From assembly GCF_000739635.1 (NCBI RefSeq), contig NZ_BATQ01000009.1, forward strand, positions 1-55,025: DNA of 55,025 bases, read 5' to 3'. Positions 1-8,951 of this stretch are shown here, in pieces. The notes under the pieces are model-generated. The model did no database searches and was not told the origin of the DNA. It was given only the letters and a program-made list of their open reading frames with translations. The DNA comes from Verrucomicrobium sp. BvORR034. GTDB lineage: Bacteria; Verrucomicrobiota; Verrucomicrobiia; Verrucomicrobiales; Verrucomicrobiaceae. The position numbers and the translations under genes are program-made. Each line of letters begins with the position of its first letter. Positions within the stretch are counted from its first letter, which is position 1.

Positions 1-18
1 CGCGGGTAGCTCGTAGCT

Positions 19-34
19 GCACTTGTGAAAGTGC
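19..34. repeat. Short palindrome at window edge
   Basis: GCACTT and AAGTGC are perfect 6-bp arms around GTGA, lying downstream of the opgG stop. The octamer CGCAGTCT also occurs twice nearby (43-50 and 70-77). This may be the end of an intergenic element cut by the window edge or a weak transcript-end hairpin; there is no T-tract. Nothing else is visible in 1-74. Confidence 0.35.
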
Positions 35-74
35 GGTGGAGCGCAGTCTGACGCGAGAGATCGATGGACGCAGT

Positions 75-1628
75 CTACCGTCGCCACTGATAATCCCATC
101 GCTCGGACACGGGGCGGGCTTCATCCAGCAGGTCACATGTCAGTTCCACCAGATCGGTGCCTGGCGGGATCTCCACGTTCAGGCTTACGCGCCAGCCGTT
201 GGTTTCAGGGTTTGACTGCACCTTGCAGCCCACCAGCTTAGCCGCTCCGCCACGTACATTGACTCCGCACTGGGGGACCCACTCGCCGGCCTTGGTCGCG
301 CCGAGGGCCCCCTTGGCAAAGTCCACCACGAACGTGCAGACATTCGGAAGATCCAGCGCACGGGGCGCAGCCCCCCAGCGGGTGGCGATGACCCGGGCCA
401 GGGGATGGGTGTGAGTGTCCTGCCAGTGCAGGTTGTAGGAAATACGCATGGGCTGGGTGGCGGTGGGCAGATTTTCCGGCTCCCAGAATGTCACGATGTT
501 GTCCCAGGTCTCCTCACCGGTGCTCAGCTCAATGAGGTGCAGACGGCCGCGGCCAAATCCCTCACGGGGCTCCACCCACACGGCGGTGCGCTCATGATAG
601 CGGGCCTCCAGATCCTGGAAGTTCCGGAAGTCACGGTCCCGCTTCTGTAGGCCAAAGCCCTTGAGCTGGTCGATGCCGAACACGCTGTGACGCATCTGTT
701 TGCCGTTGTCCAAGGGACGCCACACCACGGGCTGCCCTTCCTGCTCAAAGAGGAGCCCATCGGAATCATGCACCTCGCGCCGGAAGTCTTCCGGCTTCGG
801 TTGGGTGTTTTCCCCGAACCAGAACATGCTCGAGAACGGGGCCACGCCGAGCAGTGCCACGGGCTTGCGGAGAAAGAGCGACGCCGTCACCGCAGTGGTC
901 GTGGTGGCTGCATACTGCACTTCAAATTCATAGGCCCCAGTGATGCTGGGACCGTTGAGCAGGGCCAGAAAACGAAACGTGGTGTCTCCCTCCTTGGGCT
1001 TGAAGAACCAGATGTGGGTGAAGTCCGGGAATTCCTCGGGGGCGCCGCCTACGGTATTGATGGCAATCCCGCGGGCCGACAGTCCCCATCCCAACCCGGC
1101 GCCCACGGCGCGGAAGTAGCTGGCCCCGTTGAAAGCGAGAAACTCGGGACGATTGCCCGTCGCGCGGTCCACTGCCGCGATCTTGAAGCCGGTGTAGCCG
1201 TCAGGGTAGGAAACGCCATCCGGTACTTTGAGACCAAAGTAGTCAAACTCCTTGGGATCGAACGGCACCTTGGTCGGTTGGCCAGATTGGATCTCATAGA
1301 AGTGCACCGGCTTCTTGAACATCCAGCCAGGATGGAAAAACTCCACGGCCACTGGGCCTGCATTCGCATAGTGGGAGCGATCCTTGCGGAACTGGATGCG
1401 CCGATGGTCGTCGTAGTTGAGCTTCGAGAAGAACGGGTCCAGATCTGGGGTCGGGATCACATGCGGTTTCTGCGCCAGTTCTGATGCATAGGCCTCAAGG
1501 TCAAGCAGGTTGCGGATGTCTGGCGGCTCCGGATCCCGCCCGGAAAGGCCTGGAACAAGCCCAAAGAGCAAGGCGAAAACCGCGAATCCCGCGGAGGGGT
1601 GAGACAGAAAGTGCATGGTAATTTCCAT
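75..1628 (-). CDS. opgG: Periplasmic glucan biosynthesis protein OpgG/MdoG
   Basis: The 517-aa product matches the OpgG/OpgD family, periplasmic proteins needed to build or branch osmoregulated glucans. Seen: a hydrophobic signal segment (about residues 5-30), then the family block with FFSKLNYDDHRRIQFRKD and the HPGWMF motif near residue 100, and DTHTHPLARV toward the C-terminus. The length fits the family (E. coli OpgG is about 511 aa). The glucosyltransferase partner OpgH is not in the window, so it is probably elsewhere. Two starts are possible: ATG at 1628 and ATG at 1616; the second gives a tighter signal peptide. The first start lies directly behind a perfect hairpin (1630-1647). Family assignment is firm; the exact glucan is unknown. 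Confidence 0.9.
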   Translation of the reverse strand: MEITMHFLSHPSAGFAVFALLFGLVPGLSGRDPEPPDIRNLLDLEAYASELAQKPHVIPTPDLDPFFSKLNYDDHRRIQFRKDRSHYANAGPVAVEFFHPGWMFKKPVHFYEIQSGQPTKVPFDPKEFDYFGLKVPDGVSYPDGYTGFKIAAVDRATGNRPEFLAFNGASYFRAVGAGLGWGLSARGIAINTVGGAPEEFPDFTHIWFFKPKEGDTTFRFLALLNGPSITGAYEFEVQYAATTTTAVTASLFLRKPVALLGVAPFSSMFWFGENTQPKPEDFRREVHDSDGLLFEQEGQPVVWRPLDNGKQMRHSVFGIDQLKGFGLQKRDRDFRNFQDLEARYHERTAVWVEPREGFGRGRLHLIELSTGEETWDNIVTFWEPENLPTATQPMRISYNLHWQDTHTHPLARVIATRWGAAPRALDLPNVCTFVVDFAKGALGATKAGEWVPQCGVNVRGGAAKLVGCKVQSNPETNGWRVSLNVEIPPGTDLVELTCDLLDEARPVSERWDYQWRR

Positions 1629-1629
1629 A

Positions 1630-1647
1630 GTCCCCAGTTTTGGGGAC
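1630..1647 (-). promoter_or_regulatory. Hairpin abutting the opgG start codon
   Basis: On the minus strand GTCCCC and GGGGAC form a perfect 6-bp stem around AAAACT, ending one base before the upstream ATG of opgG. The 3' arm GGGGAC is the only purine-rich stretch near that start, so folding could hide the ribosome entry site. A regulatory role is inference. Confidence 0.35.
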
Positions 1648-2040
1648 GGATTTGAGACGGCGGCGCATTGGCTGCTCGTGAGACGAGGCTGGCCTTTGAC
1701 CTATTCACCGGACTTCTGTTTCTTTTTTCTCAACGGAGTTGCGATTTAGATCCGGTCAGTGAATGGCTTTAGTTTGGAAAAACTCAAGAATGGATCGTAG
1801 AGACACGACCTTCCGGGTCTAAGAATCTTCATAAGCTCGCATTTAGCCTCCTGTGGAACAATGCGATCAGGTTCACACAGCAGACACCCCTTCTTTGTTT
1901 GCCTTGAATCGTGTGGCGGGTTTTCTCATCTGCGCTGCGCGCATGGAACTTTGCGTGGGGCCGCGTCCAGGATGCATTCATCGAACCCGGAGGGTTCGGA
2001 ACCAGGGCGGGCATCCTCCCTTGAGGGAGTTGTCGCCCAT
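1648..2040. other. Intergenic region upstream of opgG
   Basis: About 390 bases without a credible gene between the beta-helix gene stop and opgG. It must hold the opgG promoter, but I cannot place a convincing -35/-10 pair. At 1982-1998 there is a perfect tri-loop palindrome (arms CGAACCC/GGGTTCG, loop GGA), and at 2016-2029 a second one (CTCCC/GGGAG around TTGA). Short open frames here show no protein-like composition. Confidence 0.5.
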
Positions 2041-3771
2041 TCACTTCGTCACGCCAGCCCCAGGGCTGGGGGCGGTGCCTCCCGTTATCTCCGCGATGTT
2101 TCCCTCCTTGACGGCATCTTTGGAGTGGATCAGCCACATCACGGCCTTGTTGGGGATGCCGTAGCTCGATCCGGTGGCTGGAGGAGGCTCCTGCTGGGGG
2201 TTCAGAGACCGGTTGTTGCGTAGCACGAGACCCTCGGATGATGAAATAACAAAGTGCGGCCCGGCACCGCATTCAACGGTGTTGCCTTCAATGACGAGGT
2301 TTTTGAACACCGGGTCGGCACGCAGTTCGGAGCTGCCGTTCGTGGCGGTGATCGAGATGATGCCCGCCTGACTGGACCAGGGGGCGGCGCAGAACCAGCC
2401 CCCATTGCGGATGGTGTTGTTGCGGATGATCAACCCTTCAATGCCAGCGGCGGCACCAGCGGGGAGCTCGGGACAAACGACGAGGCCATGCGGTGTGTCG
2501 AGCGTGTTTCCTTCCATCAGCCCGCCTGCTTTCAGCAGCACACGTCCGGGACTGTGCAGGTGGTTGTTGCGGAAGATGAAGCCGTTGCCCATGCGATCGG
2601 GTGAATACACGCAGTCACCGGGAGCGAGGCTGGTCGGCGCGTTCAGCGTCACCACGATGCATCTGGGGCTGACCTTCCAGAGTGACCAGGTCGCCGCTTC
2701 ACGCAGCTTTTGCAGCACGTCCTCAGAGAGACCCGCTTCGGCTCTGCTCACCACCTTGCGGGAAGTGATGCGGAACTCGGGGCCTTTCACGGCCTGGCGC
2801 AGGCGGTCACCGTTTTGCACGCCATCGGTGAACTCATCCCGGCTGGCGAGGACCACCGTGCCGCCTTCGTTTTTCAACACCAGATAGTCCGAAGACTGCA
2901 CGCTCCAGGAGTCATCACCAGCGTGGGAGATTTCGCAATCTTCGACCACGGGGCCTTTGCGGATGGTCTTGCTTTGAAAGGCATCCCAAGAGGTGCTGAG
3001 GAGCCGGATCTCCGTGGCTCCCACCGGCTTGGGCCCCGGGACGATCTTGCATTGAACGAAGGAGGAGCCGCCTTCGCCATCGGCTTCGAGAATGCCCATG
3101 CCCGGAGCGCTGTGCACGGTCACGTCGCGGAACGTGATCCGCTCACACCCGTCCACCGAGATGGCATGAGGGGCTCCCGTTTCCTGACCGGTGCTGAGTG
3201 AAACCAGATCACCTACCTGCGCTGCCCTGGCAATGCCGGGGAGGCGGACTCGCACTACATCCACTGCCACCATCTCTGCTTTGGTGCCCCAGAGGAAGGG
3301 CATGCCCTTTTTGCGGTAGTGGGTCCTCGGGTCCACCACGTCGATGCGCGAGTACGGCTTGCGGGGATAACCAGCGTGAAGCTTCACGTCGATCGAGCCG
3401 TTGTCTGCCGCAGCGGCGATGACTTCGCCTTGAGTGAAGGGCAGGGGATCATAGTCCACGGTGAGACCTTGCAAGGTCAAGCCGCTGCAGCGGTGCAGAC
3501 CGATGGCTCGCATCAGCTTGGTCCCCAGCAGGATCACTCCGTCCGCGACGATTTCCACGTCCCGGGCACCCTGGATTAGCCACAACTCGCCTCCACCCTG
3601 CGGGCCGAGCCGATAGGTGCCGGGCGGAATGACGATGCGTTTCTCGCCTCGCTGAAGGGCGGCCTTCACTTCGGCGCGAAAGTCCGCGGTTGGCTCGGCG
3701 CTCCGCAAGGTGACGGTGGCAACGAACAACAGGCACCAACTCAGGCTCAAGCTTAAAACAGGGCGCAGCAT
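2041..3771 (-). CDS. Secreted right-handed parallel beta-helix protein
   Basis: 576 aa. A signal peptide covers about residues 1-25 (ends near LRSAEP). The rest has repeated beta-helix rungs such as ITFRDVTVHSAPGMGI, VEDCEISHAGDDSWSV, LIIRNNTIRNGGWF and LVIEGNTVECGAG, typical of pectate-lyase-fold proteins that bind or cleave polysaccharides. 'DYDPLPFTQG' and 'AGDDSW' resemble conserved segments of uncharacterised verrucomicrobial and planctomycete beta-helix proteins. No specific catalytic triad can be named. The gene lies among envelope and carbohydrate genes on the same strand. A role in polysaccharide binding or breakdown outside the cytoplasm is inferred. Confidence 0.8.
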   Translation of the reverse strand: MLRPVLSLSLSWCLLFVATVTLRSAEPTADFRAEVKAALQRGEKRIVIPPGTYRLGPQGGGELWLIQGARDVEIVADGVILLGTKLMRAIGLHRCSGLTLQGLTVDYDPLPFTQGEVIAAAADNGSIDVKLHAGYPRKPYSRIDVVDPRTHYRKKGMPFLWGTKAEMVAVDVVRVRLPGIARAAQVGDLVSLSTGQETGAPHAISVDGCERITFRDVTVHSAPGMGILEADGEGGSSFVQCKIVPGPKPVGATEIRLLSTSWDAFQSKTIRKGPVVEDCEISHAGDDSWSVQSSDYLVLKNEGGTVVLASRDEFTDGVQNGDRLRQAVKGPEFRITSRKVVSRAEAGLSEDVLQKLREAATWSLWKVSPRCIVVTLNAPTSLAPGDCVYSPDRMGNGFIFRNNHLHSPGRVLLKAGGLMEGNTLDTPHGLVVCPELPAGAAAGIEGLIIRNNTIRNGGWFCAAPWSSQAGIISITATNGSSELRADPVFKNLVIEGNTVECGAGPHFVISSSEGLVLRNNRSLNPQQEPPPATGSSYGIPNKAVMWLIHSKDAVKEGNIAEITGGTAPSPGAGVTK

Positions 3772-3837
3772 AAGGAGCAGGGAGCCTATGCCGGGAAATC
3801 CAGCCCGAACAATGTCCGACTTGCACCAATTCCCGGC

Positions 3838-5142
3838 CTACTCCACGAGGCGCCCGATGTTCAGCAGCGCCGCCTCACTGTTGGCGGGGCCTACGATCTG
3901 CATGCTGGTCACCGGGAAGCTGGAGCCTTGCATGGGCACCGGCACGGCCAGGGCGGGTACGCCGGCGTAGCTCGGGGCCATGGTGCACTGAATGCTCATG
4001 AACTTGGCCTCGAAGATCCCGGTGAAGAACCAGTTCAACTTGAGCGGCGGCTTGCTGATCACTGGCAGCACGATGGCATCCACCTCGGCGAATTTCTGGT
4101 TCAGGAGGGCTACGAACTGGTCACGCTCGGCGATGGCGGCCTTGCGTTTGGTCTCGTCTTTGAAGCGGCGGGAGAAGATGATGTCGCCCACAAAGAAGGC
4201 CTTCCTGGCCCGGTTCTCGATGCCCTCATCGTTCTCGATCTTCTGGTTGTTATACCATGAAGCTGCGGCGGCCACGAGGCCTCCGTTTTCCTGTGCCTTC
4301 AGCCACTGCTTAAGGAAGTCTTTGTCCATCGGTACCACCTGGAAACCGCGGGCGGCCAGCCGCGCGTCGATAGCGCGATCAATGGCCGGGTCGGTGTCGG
4401 GGACCCGCAGCCGCCCGATGCGGACGACAGCGGCGGTTGGTTTGGCAGCTTTGGCCTTCGCGTATTTCGACGCAAACCCCTCCTCCAGCAATCCCATGCC
4501 CGTGACCAGGCCGTTCACGTCCCGCGCGATCGGACCCACGGTGTCGAGGTAGTTGGGAGAAATGGGGTACACGCCCTTGGTCGAGATGGCCCCGAAGGTC
4601 GTCTTCAACCCCGCCACTCCACAACAGGCAGCCGGCACCCGGATGGAGCCTGCTGTATCCGTGCCCAATGCCACATCGGCCAGACCCAGGCCCACCGCCG
4701 ATGCCGAGCCGCTGGAGGAGCCGCCGGGAACGCGGGTTTTGTCCACCGGATTGACCGGGGTGCCAAAGTAGTCATTGGAGCCGGACACACCCACGGCGAA
4801 CTCGCTGAGGTTGGTCTTGCCCACGATCACCACGTCGTTGCGCTTGCGAATCAGGCGCAGGCATTCCGCGTCCTGGGCCGCCGGTTTGCCGTGCTTGTAG
4901 TAATGCTCGGACCCCGCCGAGGTGACCTCGCCCTTCATGTCGATGAGGTCCTTCACGCCCAGTTTCAGCTTGGTGTTGCCCGCTGGAGGCGGACGATAGC
5001 TGATGAAGGCGTGCGGCGGAGGCGTGGCGGCCTGTTTGTACGTCAGCGGAGAGCAGCTGCTACCGCCCAACACCTGAAGCAAACCCAGAACCGCTCCAGA
5101 AGAGCGGGTGACGCAGCAGAGAGGCACAAGGCAGGCGCTCAT
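3838..5142 (-). CDS. Amidase-signature hydrolase, probably exported
   Basis: 434 aa, amidase signature family (GatA/fatty-acid amide hydrolase type), which hydrolyses amide bonds with a Ser-cisSer-Lys triad. All three elements are visible: Lys64 in LGVKDLIDMKG, the cis-Ser in GGSSSGSA (142-143) and nucleophile Ser166 in GTDTAGSIRVPA. The N-terminus (1-30) is hydrophobic and ends GGSSC, which could be a poor lipoprotein box at Cys30, so the enzyme may be anchored outside the cytoplasm. It is not a GatA subunit: no GatB or GatC is nearby and a leader is present. The substrate is unknown. No Shine-Dalgarno is visible before the ATG. Confidence 0.85.
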   Translation of the reverse strand: MSACLVPLCCVTRSSGAVLGLLQVLGGSSCSPLTYKQAATPPPHAFISYRPPPAGNTKLKLGVKDLIDMKGEVTSAGSEHYYKHGKPAAQDAECLRLIRKRNDVVIVGKTNLSEFAVGVSGSNDYFGTPVNPVDKTRVPGGSSSGSASAVGLGLADVALGTDTAGSIRVPAACCGVAGLKTTFGAISTKGVYPISPNYLDTVGPIARDVNGLVTGMGLLEEGFASKYAKAKAAKPTAAVVRIGRLRVPDTDPAIDRAIDARLAARGFQVVPMDKDFLKQWLKAQENGGLVAAAASWYNNQKIENDEGIENRARKAFFVGDIIFSRRFKDETKRKAAIAERDQFVALLNQKFAEVDAIVLPVISKPPLKLNWFFTGIFEAKFMSIQCTMAPSYAGVPALAVPVPMQGSSFPVTSMQIVGPANSEAALLNIGRLVE

Positions 5143-5247
5143 GAAGAATTCATAAGGCCTGGAACAAATCCCGGCAAGCTTCTATGGGTAGAACTTAAGC
5201 CATGGGGAAAGTCGATAAGGAACATGCCCCCAAGGGCTTGCGTGCTC

Positions 5248-6345
5248 CTACTTCTGCCAGAACCACTTGAACCGGCGCTTGGGAGGCTCGGCAGGCGGGG
5301 GTGGCACGGGAGGAAGGGATGGCTTCTCCACGTAGGCAGGCCGCGGGATGGGGGCCGGCCCTTCGATGATGACCGTCATGCCCTTGGTGATCAGCTTCAC
5401 CAGTCGCACCACATCCCAGTTCGCGGTGCGCATGCAGCCGTGGCTCGCGCTGCGCCCGATGGTTTGTGGCTGGTTCGTACCGTGCACACCGATGCCGGCG
5501 CGATTCAATCCAATCCACATCACTCCCACCGGGTTGTTGGGACCAATGGGCAGTTCGTAGTAGTTGCTGGTGCGCACCCCGTATTCCAGCACGCCCTTGT
5601 CCCAGCGGAAGGTGGGCAGCTGGGTGATGCCGACGATCTTCCAGGTGCCGGGTGGGGTGGCGAGATAGCCACTGCCCGGGGTGATGGGCAGGCTGGCGAG
5701 CAGCTTGTCTCCTTCATACACACCCAGCAGTTTTTCGCGTGTGTCGATGCGAATCACCCGGTTCAGAAATTCCGGCACTTCTGGCAGGCTGGGGACCGGT
5801 TCCAGCTGCTCGATGAGGAACGGTTCCACGTTCGGGACCTTCACCACGTCCCCCGGCTTGAGCTTGCTCATCTTGAGCGGCTGGTTGATGAACTCGAGCA
5901 GATCCGGCGAGCAATGGAAGCGCTCAGTGAGAAACTCCAGCAGCGAGTCGTAGGGCAGATACTTCTTCCGGCTCTGGGCGGCGGGTGAACTGGGCAGCTC
6001 ACCGACAAAACGGGTGTCTTCTTCCCGGATCGTGTAGGTGGTGTACAGCTGGGTGACGCTGGAAACGTCCAGCGTGTGGTTTTCCACCTCTGTCTCCGGC
6101 AGACCGTGCGACTGCTGATAGCGCCTGAGGGCCTTGGTGGTGAACTCACCGGGACGGCCATCCACTTTGCCGGGCCCAAACAAATGGGTGTCCAGAAAGA
6201 TCTGGAGGCGCAGAATGGGCTCGATCGGTTCCGGGGCCTTGGGCAGCTCCACCACGGGGATCGCCACAGGGGGAGGTGGGGTCTGAGCCCGGAGCATGCC
6301 GGGGGCGTTGGCCAAGACGAGCAAGGCAAGGAGAAGCTTTTTCAT
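5248..6345 (-). CDS. L,D-transpeptidase (YkuD) with PG-binding and LysM-like domains
   Basis: 365 aa when started at the ATG giving MKKLLLALLVLANAPGMLRA, a clean signal peptide; a longer in-frame start would add 42 residues with no leader-like character. A peptidoglycan-binding-1 type segment lies at 41-85, a LysM-like segment (LKPGDVVKVPN) at 130-172, and a YkuD domain at 195-330 with His288 (GVHGTN) and catalytic Cys304 in SHGCMR. The C-terminal 25 residues are proline-rich and basic. These enzymes make 3-3 crosslinks or attach proteins to peptidoglycan in the periplasm. The domain order is common for secreted L,D-transpeptidases of PVC bacteria. Confidence 0.92.
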   Translation of the reverse strand: MKKLLLALLVLANAPGMLRAQTPPPPVAIPVVELPKAPEPIEPILRLQIFLDTHLFGPGKVDGRPGEFTTKALRRYQQSHGLPETEVENHTLDVSSVTQLYTTYTIREEDTRFVGELPSSPAAQSRKKYLPYDSLLEFLTERFHCSPDLLEFINQPLKMSKLKPGDVVKVPNVEPFLIEQLEPVPSLPEVPEFLNRVIRIDTREKLLGVYEGDKLLASLPITPGSGYLATPPGTWKIVGITQLPTFRWDKGVLEYGVRTSNYYELPIGPNNPVGVMWIGLNRAGIGVHGTNQPQTIGRSASHGCMRTANWDVVRLVKLITKGMTVIIEGPAPIPRPAYVEKPSLPPVPPPPAEPPKRRFKWFWQK

Positions 6346-6467
6346 CGGGGGCAGTCGGAAGAAAGATGCCTCATGAACCCGGCAAAGCAACCAGGGAAGG
6401 GCAACGGGCATTCCTTCTGGTACGGGCGTGGGGCATAAGAAGGACGTTTGTTGTCCCAGCCAGTTTC

Positions 6468-8651
6468 TCAAGAGGAGCTGTCTTCGGCGAAAGATAGGAC
6501 CACTGCCTCATGCTGCTTCCATTCCAGTATGAACTCCTTTCCGTTCCCCAACTCCTGCCCGGAGCGCTCGTTCCGTACGTGTTGCACGGGTTTATTGAAG
6601 CGGAGGTTCACAGGGAGTGTCGAAGATTTGAGTCCTACGGAATTACCCCCTCCCAGTGAAGTTCCCCGGATTTCAGGATTCAGGCATAGATAAAGCAAGG
6701 TCCGCCCCGACGGCAGTTTCCAGTAGGTGATCTCATAGCCGTGCTCCCTCTCGCCTGCGTTGGCGAGGCGCACCCAGGGAGTGATCCCGGCATCTGCCAC
6801 ATGACGCATGAAGACCTCACGCTTCATCGCCGCCTCAAAACCCGCTTCACGGTAGGCATTGTACCACTGTGGAGAGAGGTTCATCAGCACCGCACGACCT
6901 TTGCCTTGCGCTTTGACTTGATTGGTCGGCTGGGTGCGCACGGCCTTGTGAAACCCGCTGTCGTCCAGGATGCAAGTGTTCTTGTTGGTCAGGAATTCTC
7001 GATAAGTCTTCCAGGAGTAGTTGGCATCCTGATCCACCTCCACCCAGAGGGTGCCCCCAAAGATGTCTGCCTGGCGCATCTTCGGATCGTGTTTCACGCC
7101 AAACAAATCGTCCAGGCCGCCCCCTTCAGCGCGGCCTCGGCCGTGCTGGTCCCACACGCCTGGCAGATAGTCGGCGATCACGGTGCCGCCACTCCGGCAG
7201 AACGCCTGAATGGCACGGATTTCAGCGTCGGACAAACACAGGCATGCAGGCAGGATGAGCACGCGATATTCATCGGGCACGCCTTTCTGAATCACGTCCA
7301 CATAGCTGAGGAAGTTGTACTGCAGGCCGCTGTCACGCAGCATGTTTTCCCAAGCGCGACGAACATGGGCGGCGCTTGCGAGCCGCTCATCGGCATTGCG
7401 GTTGACCCATGTTTTGCGGTGCGCTTCGGCATCAAGAATCCAGCCGAGCTGAATGCTTGCGTGGCTGTAGTAGATGGCGACCCTGTCATGCCGCCATTGG
7501 GCGCCGGCCATCAAGGGGCCGACCTTGTCGCCTGCTTCACGCAGGGCTGGAGCCACCTGCGCATGCCATTCCCTCGAAGTTGCCCCATCGAACCAACCCT
7601 CCACCCAACCGATGTGCCCGCGGTTGCCGTGGGCCAGGTAGTACCATGTCTGCCAGATGGTGTCGTTCACACTCTTGTGAAAGTGCGTGGTCACAGCGGG
7701 GAGCGCCCCTTGGGGATTGAACGACCGGATTATGGCCTGTGAGGATCCCAGATTGTAGCTCTCGATGAACTGCACCTTGCGCATCAGCCGGGCATAGTCA
7801 TAGCCGCCAAAGGCACTGGGTGCTTGGCCCCCGACCAGACCGCAGGGCGTTGCGGGATCCAGCGTGTTGGCATGTTCCACCAGCCGGCCAATGAAATTGC
7901 ACCACTGGGCGTCATTGAAGGTCCACTGGTCCATGAGCGGACTGGCATCGAATTCCGCCACGTTCCACTCGGCAAGCTTTGGGCGCAGGTCCTCATAGCT
8001 GATCCATCGATCCCGTTTCGGCACGTGGTCCGTGCCGTAAACGGTGGCCAACCAACGGGGATAAGCTGACGCATCATCGGTCACCTGCCACATCGTGGGG
8101 TGCACGAAGTGTCCCCAGGAAGGCTCATCATCCAGTGCGTAGGCGGCCCGCATGGGGGAGGTTGAAGAAGCCGCGATGTTTCTCCGCATGACAGTCTGCA
8201 GTTTCGCAAAGGTGTCGGCGTTGAGCGGTGCGGGACGCAAACCGGTGCCGTGGACTTCATTGAGATGGGGCTTCACCTTGTCACCATCCCACAGATGCAG
8301 CACCCCTTTGCCTGCCACGTGATCCACATAGAATCGCAGGCCATGCTGGTTGATCCAATCCAGCCTGCCGGTCTTGGACTGGGCGGTGCCGATGTGGTCG
8401 TGATCGATGAAAGCCCCGTTGTAGCCGTGGTCCCGCGACCATTTCCCGGAGGCATCATCATAGCCAATGCCCCACTGGTAGGTCCATGGCATGTAGATCC
8501 AACCCGGCCAGGCCTTTCGTGCCCACGCGGCATCCTGTTTCACCGCGCGGAAGTCCTCGGAGGTGCGGATGTAATTCTCGTATGGATCTTCCGCTGCGGG
8601 CAGACAGGTCAACAGACCGCCAGAGGCGAGGAAGAGGAGTGACCAGCGCAT
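6468..8651 (-). CDS. Secreted GH42/GH14-like glycoside hydrolase
   Basis: 727 aa from the ATG at 8651, which places a signal peptide (MRWSLLFLASGGLLTC...) at the N-terminus; an upstream ATG at 8756 would run through the REP-like repeat and is rejected. The first ~400 residues look like a TIM-barrel glycosidase (PWTYQWGIGYDD, YALDDEPSWGHF, THFHKSVNDTIWQTWYYLAHG). Residues about 430-560 resemble the beta-galactosidase trimerisation/GATase-like domain (RVLILPACLCLSDAEIRAI...GGTVIADYLPG). The C-terminus is a small beta domain. DDEPSW is the best candidate for an acid/base site. The substrate is not predictable; a role in polysaccharide degradation outside the cytoplasm is inferred. Confidence 0.75.
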   Translation of the reverse strand: MRWSLLFLASGGLLTCLPAAEDPYENYIRTSEDFRAVKQDAAWARKAWPGWIYMPWTYQWGIGYDDASGKWSRDHGYNGAFIDHDHIGTAQSKTGRLDWINQHGLRFYVDHVAGKGVLHLWDGDKVKPHLNEVHGTGLRPAPLNADTFAKLQTVMRRNIAASSTSPMRAAYALDDEPSWGHFVHPTMWQVTDDASAYPRWLATVYGTDHVPKRDRWISYEDLRPKLAEWNVAEFDASPLMDQWTFNDAQWCNFIGRLVEHANTLDPATPCGLVGGQAPSAFGGYDYARLMRKVQFIESYNLGSSQAIIRSFNPQGALPAVTTHFHKSVNDTIWQTWYYLAHGNRGHIGWVEGWFDGATSREWHAQVAPALREAGDKVGPLMAGAQWRHDRVAIYYSHASIQLGWILDAEAHRKTWVNRNADERLASAAHVRRAWENMLRDSGLQYNFLSYVDVIQKGVPDEYRVLILPACLCLSDAEIRAIQAFCRSGGTVIADYLPGVWDQHGRGRAEGGGLDDLFGVKHDPKMRQADIFGGTLWVEVDQDANYSWKTYREFLTNKNTCILDDSGFHKAVRTQPTNQVKAQGKGRAVLMNLSPQWYNAYREAGFEAAMKREVFMRHVADAGITPWVRLANAGEREHGYEITYWKLPSGRTLLYLCLNPEIRGTSLGGGNSVGLKSSTLPVNLRFNKPVQHVRNERSGQELGNGKEFILEWKQHEAVVLSFAEDSSS

Positions 8652-8951
8652 GCGGCATATGTACAGGTTCCGCGGGTGGGGACTTGCAGACAAATGGGTG
8701 GGGTAACCAACTCCGATGGAGTTGTATCCAAGGAGCGGCGGTTTGTGCTTGCACAACCGCCGGTGGTGGCCGGAGGAAGACGGATCTCAAACAAGCAGGC
8801 AGCGATGGGGCCGCATGCGACGATAGGAATCTGACGGTCAGTCGCTCCGATTCCAATCGGCGGTTGTGCAAGCACAAACCGCCGCTCCTTGGGGAAGATA
8901 CGAGCGCGGATCCTGGCGATGCTGAGGAGGAGGCAGCCCGCAGATGCGAGA
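8652..8951. other. Intergenic region between glycosidase and cyanase genes
   Basis: 300 bases with no gene. They hold a tri-loop palindrome at 8708-8724 (CAACTCC/GGAGTTG, loop GAT) and the inverted REP-like doublet described separately. The region would also carry the promoter of the glycosidase gene on the minus strand; I cannot place it confidently. Confidence 0.6.
8728..8892. repeat. REP/BIME-like inverted doublet
   Basis: Positions 8728-8762 and 8858-8892 are exact reverse complements over 35 bp, separated by 95 bp. Each arm is itself an imperfect palindrome: GGCGGTT-T-GTGC pairs with GCACAACCGCC with one bulged T and a TT loop. A bulged GC-rich hairpin occurring as an inverted pair in an intergenic region is the architecture of REP elements mobilised by RAYT transposases. 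No RAYT gene is in the window. Confidence 0.85.

Noticed and set aside
3838-5142. Glutamyl-tRNA amidotransferase subunit GatA
   Set aside because: The protein has an export-type leader and no gatB/gatC neighbours; only the amidase triad is shared.
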